DNA from: Ananas comosus
Lineage: Eukaryota; Streptophyta; Magnoliopsida; Poales; Bromeliaceae
Direction: 5' to 3'
DNA length: 64,000 bases
NCBI RefSeq assembly: GCF_001540865.1
Contig: NC_033622.1
Coordinates: forward strand, 654,220 to 718,219
This document shows, in pieces, positions 45,192-55,231 of the stretch (its first letter is position 1; each line of letters opens with the position of its first letter). The notes beneath the pieces are model-generated. The model was not told where the DNA came from, did not search any database, and saw nothing but the letters and a program-made list of their open reading frames with translations. Made by a program: the position numbers and the translations under genes.

Positions 45192-45540
45192 TGGCTAGGG
45201 TATCACATAATCACTGACCCAGCTGTGGTTGCCAATTTTATAATCACGCTGTTGATCGAGGGAGACTCATGGTTGTCTTCTACTAGGATTAGTTATAAGA
45301 GTGGATTGTAGTGAGATAGATTAGAGTGTGGGTGGGTCAAGTGGCTAGGGTATCACATAATCACTGACCCAGCTGTGGCTGCCATTTTCATAGTCACGCT
45401 GTTGATCGAGAAAGACTCATGGTTGCCTTCTACTGGGATTAGTTACAAGAGTGGATTGTAATGACATAGATTAGAGTGTGGGTACTTCTATAGATTTGAG
45501 AGCTGAGCTGGAGAGAAGAATATGATATCAGAAGATTATT
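45192..45540 (+). repeat. Two tandem extra copies of the pectinesterase 3' end
   Basis: Two ~150 bp direct copies beginning at ggctagggtatcacataatc (about 45192 and 45343). Each runs through gtggattgtag/gtggattgtaat to the 3' flank. Both match the true 3' end at 46538-46740. They interrupt the gene after its first catalytic exon. Confidence 0.8.
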
Positions 45541-45582
45541 ATTTAAGTGAGAAAATATTTTTTGCATAAAAGTGTCCTTTTT

Positions 45583-45660
45583 TTTTTTTTAGAGAGATAG
45601 GTAACACGCTACCCGCTTCGTTTATTTCATTTAGAAATAAACTTAGCTGGAAATATAAAT
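45583..45660 (-). mobile_element. Inverted SINE 3' fragment
   Basis: On the minus strand it reads AGCTAAGTTTATTTCTAAAT and then a GAAGCGGGTAGCGTG phrase ending in TCTCT plus an A run. This matches the 3' half of the SINE at 4608-4756. The poly-T at 45582-45592 is its tail. Confidence 0.6.
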
Positions 45661-45975
45661 CAACTTTGTATAAGTGAATGTGAATATATTGGCTACTATA
45701 ATAATCTGCAATAAAACTACATAACAAATACTATATTACTATTGTTTTGTGATTGTAACTGACAATTTTATTTTATTTTTATACTGTGGTGGAAAGCAAG
45801 GTTGGTTGTGATATGTTAGAAGCGAGGTGAGAGTGAAACTGGGCCGGGTTGGAATTGGAATAGACATGGCTCAAGTAAATTGAGTATATTTTGAGCCGGA
45901 CTTTGGCTAAAAATAAAATAATATAAAAATGAAGCCCGATCAAATATTGGGCTTTGGTTAGGGCCATGTAAGAGG

Positions 45976-45978
<3 letters not shown>

Positions 45979-46020
<42 letters not shown>
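45979..46020. repeat. (AT)n microsatellite within pseudogene A
   Basis: About 42 bases of alternating AT between the 3'-end duplicates and the downstream exons. Confidence 0.9.
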
Positions 46021-46022
<2 letters not shown>

Positions 46023-46656
46023 AGCTTTAAATATAAATTAAATAATATAATATCGAATTATTAGAATAATGTTCTATCAGTGCAGTTTTGAGGGCTACTA
46101 GGATACATTATACGCCCACTCCTACAAGCAATTCTACCGAGAATGCCGCATCACCGACACATTAGACTTCATATTCGGGGATGCAAATGCTGTGTTCCAG
46201 TTCTGTATCATTCTCGCCCGTCATTCTCTTCCTGGCCAGGCGAACACTATTACTACCCAGGGCCGTGATGACATCAGGAGGAACACTGGTGATTCACGCT
46301 ACAGAACTGCAATATTTCTGCCGACTCAGACCTAGCTCCGTACATCGAGCAGATTCATAGTTGTTTAGGTCGGCCATGGCGGAACTTATCCAGGACCGTG
46401 ATTATGGAGACCTACATCGGGAGCTTGATCTGGCCCGAGGGGTGGCTTGAATGGAACGGTAGGTTTGCCCTCGACACCTTGTACTATGGAGAGTACACGA
46501 ATTCCAGGCCGGGTTCAGGACTGCGTGGACAAATCAAGTGGCTAGAGTATCACATAATCATTGATCTAGCTGTGGCTGCTTATTTCACGGTCGCGCGGTT
46601 GATCGACGGAGACTCATGGTTGCCTTCTACTGGGATTAGTTACAAGAGTAGATTGT

Positions 46657-47122
46657 AGTGAGATAGATTAGAGTGTGGGTATTTCTATAGATTTAAGAGC
46701 TGATCTAGAGAGGAGAGTATGATATCAAAAGATTGTTATTTAAGTGAGAAAATATTTTTTGCATAAAAGTGTCCATATTTTGTTTAAGCGAATGTGAATA
46801 TATTGGCTACTATAATAATCTGCAATAAAACTACATAATGAATACTATATTACTATTGTTTTGTGATTGTAACCGATAATTTTATTTTATTTATATATTT
46901 TGGATGAAAAGCACGGTTGGTTGTGATATGTTAGAAGTGAGGTGAGGGTGAAATTGAGCTGTGTTGGAATTGGATCATCATAATTCAGGCATGGCCCAAG
47001 TAAATTGAGTATATTTTGGGCCTGATTTGGACTAAAAATAAAATAAAATAAAAATAAAGCCCGATCAAATATTGGGCTATATATATATATAATTATTATT
47101 AATACACACACATTATATATAC
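46657..47122. other. 3' flank of pectinesterase pseudogene A
   Basis: Duplicates the sequence after the extra 3' ends: 46690-47080 is similar to 45500-45960 (for example gatatcagaagattattatt / gatatcaaaagattgttatt and tggttgtgatatgttagaag). The duplication therefore includes downstream flank. No gene. Confidence 0.6.
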
Positions 47123-47977
47123 TAGTTATAGTACACATGCGATGCACGTCATATTTAATTAAATTAAAGTTATATTTATATTTTAAATTTAAATAATTAT
47201 TAATGGTTTAAGTTTATTTATCAATTAATTTTTTTTCTAATTTTAATTTTTTTAATGTGTGTCCAAATTTTAAAAATTTGAAGTAATTCAAAACTTTAAA
47301 TTAAGGAATTCAGATTTAAATTTATGAACAAAACTCAAAATTTTAAGTTAATTTTGAATCTATAATTTGAATATAAATAGTTATTAGAGACATTGATTTA
47401 TTTATCATCCCATCTAATTTTAAATTTGATATATTTTCAAGTTAATTAATTATTTCGATTTGAAATAATGTTTACACCCAAATATTGAAATTTTAATTAA
47501 TTTTAAATTTTGGATTAAAATATTAATTCACATTTGAAATTATAAACCAAATTTAAAATTTAACGTTGATTTGATAAGCTTATTTAAATCATTTTATTTT
47601 TCAATGCTAATTTTTTTTAGTTAGTTAATTTAAAGATAGTGGATACTAAATATTTCAATGTGTGTTGAGTGAAGATTTTTGTTTTTTGATTATTATGGAA
47701 TATTCTTTTATAGGGCACTTATGAAAAATATTTTACGGCATATATCCATGACAGAAATTTGGATAATTTTTTCTATTCCCGCAAATGGAATGCAGTATTT
47801 TTTTGTACTAAAAAATATTTTACTAAAAAATATTTGTCTACTTTAATAATTATCTCAAATCAATATAAATTTGTGAATCATATCAATCTACAAATTTTAA
47901 ATTATAAATTATAAATTCATATGTTATATTTTATTGAAAAATATCTTATATTTTAAATATTAGTAGATAAAACTGAG
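47123..47977. repeat. AT-rich dispersed repeat related to 43306-44650
   Basis: Headed by actagttatagtacacatgc plus gatgcacgtc, followed by long AT-rich non-coding sequence with the same phrase order as 43306 onward. Confidence 0.4.
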
Positions 47978-48372
47978 ATTATTTTTATATATTCAACTTT
48001 TAAAAAATATGATTAAATATTATATATGCGGAAGGTATTACATGATTGGATATTATATAGGTGGCGAATATTACATGTGAAAAAAAAATTTTAAAAATGC
48101 ATAGATTGTGAATATTATAAAATACGATATAATGTGGGTGGCGGTTATTAGGATATAGGATATGCATATAAAAAGTTAAAGTTGATGCTGACAAATTAAA
48201 TAAAAAAAATGACAGATTCGTCAGTAATTGGATTAGATCAAATGACTAAGAAGTAATATATTTTATGATAATTTAAAAATAAAATAAAAATTATACAACT
48301 GTCATTTATTTCATTAAAGTAGGACCAGCATTTTGGGAAAAAAAAATAAAACTCCCTTAAATTACTATTAAT

Positions 48373-48413
<41 letters not shown>

Positions 48414-50580
48414 ATTAAATTATTATTAATACACACATTATATATAAACTAGTTAAGTGCACGTGCAGTTCACGTCGTACAAATATAAAAAAATAAAATT
48501 TTTATAAATAAATATTATAGATTCGATATATAATATTTAATCATTAACAAGATAAAACGACAGAAATAAAAAGTAAAATCACAATATCATAAAAAAAAGA
48601 ACACAAAATCCATCACGGTGTCATGAAAAAAAAGAATACAAAATCTTTCACTAAACTATCTGAAAATGTCACTATCATTTTATTATTTAATAGATAAAAA
48701 AGTTGAAATAAAATGTGAATTTTAATCATTACTTAAAAAAATTCGGTCTCCCTCCCAGTCATGCTTATCTGCAAAGTACACTGAAAGTAAAAAAAAAAAT
48801 AAAAAAAAATAGTTTTATTTCTTGTGTTTTTGAAATAGGTGGATTAAGTACAATTTTATTTGCAAAATTTGTTGCTAAATAAATTGATCATGATAAACAA
48901 TTTTAAAATACTACAGAAAGATAGATATCCAATAGTATAGAAAGACAATGTTACAAAAAAATTATAAAACATATACATGCATTATATATATCCTTTTTTT
49001 GTAAATAAAAATATAAATATATATTTTTTGGTTTGACTTGTTGACCGCATCCCACAAGGGTGCTCCCGGCAGCCCAATGTGGGGTTGCCTCGTATGGCCC
49101 CTAAGGGGGCCGTACATGACCCCTCATGACCGCAATGGGCTTCCATAGTCAGCCCCCAATGGGGCTTGCTTTATGCGGCTCCTGTAGAGGGATCTTTATT
49201 GAGGCGGTGCAATTTCATCGATTTCGGTTGCCGCCGTACAAGCGACGCCGTTCCTCTGAACACTGGTCTCGATTGAGGCCGGCCGACATCACGGTTAACA
49301 CAAATCAATCAGTGAATATATTTATTTATTTTTCTTTAATGAAAAGGAATCTAAAGGAAACGAAAATCCGACAAAAAATTCGTCTCTCATACCACATGTT
49401 GAAACTTTATAAGAAACTAAGATCATATCTTCTGTCATGATTTCGATTTCAGTACCCAAATTGTCAATAACAAATTTTCCTCATGGTTCATCCTCGTTCG
49501 CGATCTGCAATAGTCTAATTTTCTTATTCCGGAAATGGAATCGTCACAGACAATTGGATTAGGTTTAGACTGGAACTCCCACATGTTACATATTTATATA
49601 TAATTTAACATAAGAATGTTAAATCACGTCTATTCTTCAAGGACGTATCCAGATATATTATAATCGTAAGATCTAGCGTATCTTTATAGATCGACTTAAA
49701 TAGATTCACTGTATCTTTATGGATCGTCTTGAATATATCACGTGGGCCACATCCAATAGAGTTAACACACTAGCTACTAATTAATTTGAATTATGATCAT
49801 TTTAAATTAAACCTTGGATTAACTTGTTCACACCTCCCACGAGCTAGCTAGGGCATTGCATTAATGCATTGATGCTCCATTCACAACTGACCCTTTCATA
49901 GCAGGTAACACATGTCACCCTCTCAAAGCATTCACCTTATGGACGTTCCCATTCTTCTTTTGCTCACGTTAGTCGCCATTGGCGCTACACGCATGTAAGC
50001 TCTAAATCCTATCGTTTTTTTTTTTTTAACATTTCTATTTATTTTCAAGCTGGAATCTTTATATGTTTTTTAAGATATTGTATAATCTGTAATATTCACC
50101 ATATTATTTGCACAGGTACCATAGCATCATCGATCATTGAAAGCTCCCGTAGACGATGATACCGCATCATGGCCGGCAGTCGGAAGGTTTCCATGATGGC
50201 TTCCAGTGAGAGACCACACCACACTCCACAGCTCACTGGAAGCCCTTCCATAGATGTGGTTGTTTCCTAGAATGGCACTGGGAACTACACGACAGTGATG
50301 GCAGCTGTAGATGGAGCGCCGCCGAGCAGCGGACATCAATACGTCATCCACATTAATTCAGAGAGGAACGCACAATGAATACGTCTCCGTCGAGAAGCCG
50401 AATGTAGTATTTGTGGGGGACGGGATGGAGGTGACGGTGATCACCGGCAGCCACAGTGTGGCCTATGATTGGTTGACGTCTGACAGCGGCACAGTTAGTA
50501 AGTATTTTATTTTTATTATATTTCAAGTTATGATTCATAGCTTAGGGCTTATAGTTTTGGAATAGTAGATATCTCATCAA
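47978..50580. repeat. Segmental duplication, copy 1 (contains pectinesterase copy B)
   Basis: 48131-50580 matches 54951-57494 in direct orientation. Its left part, 47978-48420, also matches 53817-54560. It includes a (CA)n(TA)n tract, a conserved GC-rich patch (49040-49290), and the pectinesterase fragment. Beyond 50580 and 57494 the copies diverge completely. Confidence 0.85.
49913..50508 (+). pseudogene. Pectinesterase fragment B
   Basis: An ATG at 49913 opens a signal-peptide-like exon (MSPSQSIHLMDVPILLLLTL..) ending at a GTAAGC donor near 49996. After an intron, an acceptor near 50116 leads to a segment encoding SPSIDVVVS, then a TAG stop (50269-50271) where copy C has CAG. It continues with NGTGNYTTVMAAVDGAPPSSGHQYVIHIN. 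A small insertion shifts the frame before RGTHNEYVSVEKPNVVFVGDGMEVTVITGSHSV and SDSGTV at a GTAAGT donor (50508). A further in-frame TGA lies near 50159. The rest of the gene is missing. Confidence 0.75.
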
Positions 50581-51132
50581 TGTGAAGGAGAATTGTTAAA
50601 TTTTTTTTTTTTTTTTTGGGAATATTGAATTTTAGAATGTAAAAGGTGTATTGAATTTGAAGAATAAGATTAGGGATCGATGGAATGCAACTATTATGTA
50701 GATTGAGTTTATTAGGATCATAAATTGTAAGTTTTCGTTGATGATTAATGTTAATTTTTTCCTGTTGAATTTGATTAAATATTATTGTTTCACCAGTAGA
50801 ATATAATTCATGAGATTGATGATTATATCCCCAATTCTGTACTTAGGTTAGTGGATTTTCGGCAATATTTCAGGATTGTGTTTTTTTTTTCATCTAAGCT
50901 TATACTGATTATCACTTGCTTACATCTCCAATTCTTTTTTAAATAGTATTATAATTTTGTGAGGTTGCTAATTCTGATTTTATATTTGCTCGCTGCCAAC
51001 AGAAGCATATCGAAATTCATGATAGAGCTCCTTCTCATCGCCTCATCACTCTCTTTCTTTTTTGTTTTTTTTTTTTTTCAATATACACTTTTATCTGAGT
51101 GTTGTTGCATTTGTAACATGTTTGAATTATTT
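50581..51132. other. Spacer between pectinesterase copy B and the palindrome
   Basis: AT-rich with T-runs. It could hold an upstream intron or exon of the YSC84-like gene; a possible acceptor AACAG followed by aagcatatcgaaattcatga at 50997 is noted, but no domain is recognisable. Confidence 0.35.
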
Positions 51133-52671
51133 TGGATAAATTGCATTGTTACCCCTCGAACTTTTGGCGAAGTTTCACTTTACTTCTCGAACTCCTAAAA
51201 TGGACATTTAACCCTCTAAACTCTAATATTTCATTCATGTTACACCTTCCGTCAGTTTTCCGTCAAGCTCCGTTAACTGGAAACTGACAAAAGGGGTAAA
51301 ACGAATGAAATATTAGACTTTAGGATGTTAAATGTCTATTTTAAGAGTTTGGGGAGTTAAGTGAAACTCGCCAAAAGTTCAGGAGGTAGCAGTGCAATTT
51401 ACTCCTAGAACTCTTGACTGTAAATTATTTTATTATAATATGTTACTTATGGATTAACTACTAACCCTCAAGTTAGTGATCATACTTGATTTTGAATTTA
51501 TATATATTTTTTATCGTAAAATAAATCATACAATAATTTATTCTACATTTTATTGTAATAAAATAAAAGAGAAAGAAATTAATTAGAGTGGCTTAAAGAT
51601 TAAAAAAAAGAGCGATACTAACTACCTACAATGATAAAAACACACTACTGTTCTGGTGTATTCGCTAATATGGTTGATTTACAATAGGTGTCTTCACCAG
51701 ATATAGAGATTTTAATTCTCAGTTAATTTTTTGTAGTACTCGTTTGTCCCTTTTATCTTTAGAAGAATTATTATAAAACATTATAAAATATTATTTTATA
51801 TTTTTATATTAAAAATTTTTAATTGGCAGAAATGAAGTACAAAAATTTTATTTGAGGCTTCAATAAAATTACATTGCATAGTTTCATAACAAATAAGTGC
51901 ATTTTCTAATAAAATATTATTTTATATTTTTATATTAAAAATTGTTAATTGGCTGAAATGAAGTGCAAAAATTTTATTTTAGGCTCCAATAAAATTACAT
52001 TCATAGTTTTATAGAAAATAAGTGCATTTTTTATAACAGTGCTTCTAAAGATGAAAGGGACAAACAAGTATTACAGAAAATTAACTGAGAATTAAAATCT
52101 CTATATCCTAGTGAGGACATCTATTGTAAAATTAATCATATTAGCGAGTACACCAGAACAGTAGAGTGTTCGAGCATTGTAAGTAGTTAGTATCGCACTT
52201 TTCTTATCGGTAAGCCACTCTAATTTATTTTTTTCGCTTTTATTTTATTACAATAAAATATAGGATAAATTATGGTATGATTTATTTTAGGATAAAAAAT
52301 ATATATAAATTCAAAATCAAGCATGATCACTAACTTGAGAGTTAGTAGTCAATCCATAAGTAACATATTATAATAAAATAATTTATAGTCGAGCCCTACA
52401 GAGTAAATTGTACTGCTACCTCCTGAACTTTTGGCGAGTTTCACTTAACCTCCCAAACTTCTAAAATAGACATCTAACACCCTAAACTCTAATATTTCAT
52501 TCGTTTTACCTCTTCTGTCAGTTTTCGATTAACGGAGTTTGACGAAAAACTGACGGAAGGGATAACATGAATTAAATATTAATGTTTAGGAGGTTAGATA
52601 TCCATTTTAGGAGTTCGAGGGGTAAAGTGAAACTTCTCCAAAAGTTCAGGGAGTAATAATGCAATTTACCC
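51133..52671. repeat. 1.5 kb palindrome with nested foldbacks
   Basis: The left half (51133-51900) is the imperfect reverse complement of the right half (about 51905-52671). Outermost blocks of ~285 bp at each end (51133-51417 and 52395-52671) are themselves foldbacks built on gtaaattgcattgttacccc-type sequence. Inner blocks pair as well: agtggcttaaagatt / taagccactctaatt, tattcgctaatatggttgat / ttagcgagtacaccagaaca, and tttttgtagtactcgtttgt / acaaacaagtattacagaaa. The centre holds a ~115 bp direct duplication (51790-51900, 51905-52030). Confidence 0.8.
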
Positions 52672-52791
52672 AATTTTTTTTGAAAATCTAAAGTTGTGCA
52701 TACTGATATACTACGTAAACAATTTGTATATAATTTGTGATTCTACTCCATAAATTATGCCTTTAAGAAACAGCTCTCTCATAATCTGCAG

Positions 52792-53815
52792 GAAAGCTAC
52801 CTCGGCAATCTAGTCATGTCAGCACCAAAAGATTTACTCTCATATGCTTCGCTTACTAAGCTGGGTAAACAGAGCCATTATGATGAGGATTTCGATTTTG
52901 AATTTTGGGGCACCCCTCAAAAGAAAGCTGAGCCATCACAACCAACATCCTTAAGGCAAGATCCTTATCAGGTACCCCTCAATTTTGCATTGTTGGCCAA
53001 ACAGAGTACATGGTGTCTATTAAATCACCCGCTCAACATGCAAGCCTTTTGCTGTGAAATGGCTAAATTACCCACATCTTGTCAGATGACTTTTTTTTTT
53101 TTTTTTTTTTTCCTCCAGTGCTGTGGGATTGAATTGATTATATTACATAAGAGTTTCATATGCTGAGCATGTTACTTAAGTAAAAAGATGAGAGACTACG
53201 TTGCAAATATCATGAAAGGAAAAGGCCTTTTCACCCATTTTAACCGTTATTTTTCATGTATAGGTTTAACTGCTCTCTTTCTCAAAATTTGGAGCCATCC
53301 GAAATTGACTTCTATATGCTATTTCTAATGCTGCTTCAATGACTTTTGAATTGCAGGTGGCCAGATTAAATCCCGAAAAATCTATTCCTCAGGCAATACT
53401 AAGAGGTGCAAATGGGCTGGCTATTCTGACCGTTGTGAAAGCTGGGGCACTTCTGACCTATAAACTAGGTACTGGTCTAGTAGTTGCTCGAAAGTCAGAT
53501 GGGTCATGGTCCGCACCGTCTGCCATACTCTCCATTGGTTTAGGATGGGGTGCGCAGGTAAGGATACGGTAAAATGTTTGTTTTGTCTCCCCTCTTTTTA
53601 TGAATGAGGTGTTGATGGTACTTTGTAGTCAAGATTTCTCTTCTTTAAGAACCACTCCTATGATGTTAAAATGAACAATAAGGAAACAAAAGAAAGAATC
53701 TCGAATGACCTCGTTGTTGAGAATTTTTGTGCAAATTGTATCTTGCTAAAGATGCTATTTGATTTTTGTTATCTCCTTTTGTTGCAGAGGATATATGTAC
53801 TTCGCAACTCTTCCT
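52792..53815 (+). CDS. YSC84/SH3YL1-like protein, two internal exons (partial)
   Basis: Exon 52792-52971 (after CTGCAG, before GTACCC) encodes ESYLGNLVMSAPKDLLSYAS and DFEFWGTPQKKAEPSQPTS. Exon 53357-53557 (after TTGCAG, before GTAAGG) encodes 67 residues including LNPEKSIPQAILRGANGLAI, KAGALLTYKLGTGLVVAR, SDGSWSAPSAI and GLGWGAQ. The second exon is the first half of the YSC84 domain, a lipid-binding module found in yeast Ysc84, animal SH3YL1 and plant FYVE-domain proteins (Arabidopsis At1g29800/At3g43230 type). Both introns are phase 0. The remaining domain (expected GGELTDFIIVL and the GPIGR part) is not found before the N at 53816, so the gene is cut by an assembly join. The 5' part, with any FYVE zinc finger, was not located. 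Confidence 0.8.
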
Positions 53816-53979
53816 NAGATAATTTTTATATATTCAACTTTAAAAAAATATAATTAAATATTATATATGCGGAAGGTATTACATGATTGGATATTATATA
53901 GGTAACGGATATTACATGTGAAAAAAAATATTTAAAAAATGCGTAGATTGTGAATATTATAAAATACGATATAATGTGG

Positions 53980-54246
53980 GTGGCTGTGACACCCCAATAG
54001 TCCCACATCGGATGGGAATGGGGTTGTCATTGGGTTTATAAGAGACTTAGACACTAGTAATAATAACCGGGCTTAAGCATTTTGGGCCGGTGGTTTGGCC
54101 CAATGAGTTATTATTGCTAGTGGGCTGGGTCGTTACATTTGGTATCAGAGCCGATTCACCAGCTGGACATGTGTGGCGAGTCTCGGCTGAGCCCTATATT
54201 TGCACGGCGTCGCACAATTACAAGAGCATAGCCAGGAATCAGGTTT

Positions 54247-54282
<36 letters not shown>

Positions 54283-54338
54283 CAGACGCTTTTCTGCTAC
54301 CTTTTTAACCTAAAGGGACCCCGGGGCGTGACAGTGGC
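53980..54338 (+). mobile_element. TRIM/solo-LTR-like insertion with 5 bp target duplication
   Basis: The 349 bp at 53985-54333 starts TGTGACACCCC and ends GGGGCGTGACA. It is flanked by GTGGC on both sides (53980-53984, 54334-54338), and the empty site with one GTGGC is present at 48131-48150. The first 153 bases look like a short LTR: CCCACATCGG, then TTTATAAGAG, ending TTACA. They are followed at 54138 by TTTGGTATCAGAGCCG, the initiator-Met tRNA primer site. A 32-base poly-A lies at 54249-54280. A complete second LTR is not seen, so it may be a rearranged TRIM. Confidence 0.8.
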
Positions 54339-54571
54339 GGTTATTAGTATATAGGATATGCATATAAAAAGTTAAATTTGATACTGACAAATTAAATTAA
54401 AAAAAATGACAGATTTGTTAGTAATTGGATTAGATCCAATGACTAAGAATTAATATATTTTATGATAATTTAAAAATAAAATAAAAATTATACAACTGTC
54501 ATTTATTTCATTAAAGTTTTTGGGAAAGAAAAAAAATTTAAAACTGCCTTAAATTACTATTAATATATATA

Positions 54572-54949
54572 TATATATAGAGTGGGCTGGTATGCTTCTG
54601 GAAGCACGGACCCCTCTGTGCTTCCAAGTTGTTTTCGATGTTCGGACTTTCGAATCGACGATCGGCTCTGTTAGAGTTGATCGTGAGTATTTGAAGTACC
54701 TAGAAAATAAATTTCGCGATTTTTCGATATGATTTGCCTAGTGATCGAAGGGGCTCAAAATCAATAATTTTAACGGCCGTGGTGAGCCGTTTGCAAGTTT
54801 AACGGTGTAGAAATATCCAAATCACATGAAATTTTGATAGAAAATTCTTTATACCATATAAAACAAGATCAATAACTTTGATCTAAAATTTTAATATCAT
54901 ATCATCATATTTTGTAAGATTTTTATTTTCAGCCGTTGATTTTGAGCCC
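54572..54949. mobile_element. MITE of the microsatellite-associated family, truncated by an N
   Basis: Begins ggctggtatgcttctggaag right after a (TA)n tract. It contains gacgatcggctctgttagag and cgatttttcgatatgatttg, homologous to 14400-14480 and 190-290. The right end is missing at 54950. Confidence 0.75.
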
Positions 54950-54950
54950 N

Positions 54951-55190
54951 TGTGGGTGGCGGTTATTAGGATATAGGATATGCATATAAAAAGTTAAAGT
55001 TGATGCTGACAAATTAAATAAAAAAAATGACAGATTCGTCAGTAATTGGATTAGATCAAATGACTAAGAAGTAATATATTTTATGATAATTTAAAAATAA
55101 AATAAAAATTATACAACTGTCATTTATTTCATTAAAGTAGGACCAGCATTTTGGGAAAAAAAAATAAAACTCCCTTAAATTACTATTAAT

Positions 55191-55231
<41 letters not shown>

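Larger units (their letters stand above)
44920..46656 (+). pseudogene. Pectinesterase pseudogene A
   Basis: Pectinesterases (carbohydrate esterase family 8) remove methyl esters from cell-wall homogalacturonan. 44965-45180 encodes the start of the catalytic domain: IDVVVPQDSTENYTTVLAAIDTAPSSS then RYIIYIQRGTYNEDVSIEKPNVVFIG. Instead of the next exon, two extra copies of the gene's 3' end follow (45192-45540). The rest appears at 46085-46656, split over frames: the FEGYQDTLYAHS-type block (here interrupted by a stop), the DFIFGDANAVFQ segment with the catalytic Asp motif, and a frame change near 46330. The C-terminal frame 46398-46658 then encodes METYIGSL, PEGWLEWNG, YYGEYTNS and GDSWLPSTGISYKS. 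Stops and frameshifts make it non-functional. Confidence 0.8.
53817..54949. repeat. Segmental duplication, diverged third version, with two insertions
   Basis: 53817-53979 and 54340-54560 are homologous to 47978-48395. The copy is interrupted by the 349 bp insertion at 53985-54333. It ends in a MITE (54572-54949) that is cut by the N at 54950. Confidence 0.75.

Noticed and set aside
54138..54153. A tRNA gene suggested by the GGTATCAGAG sequence
   Set aside because: It is the complement-type primer-binding site next to an LTR-like end, not a complete cloverleaf.
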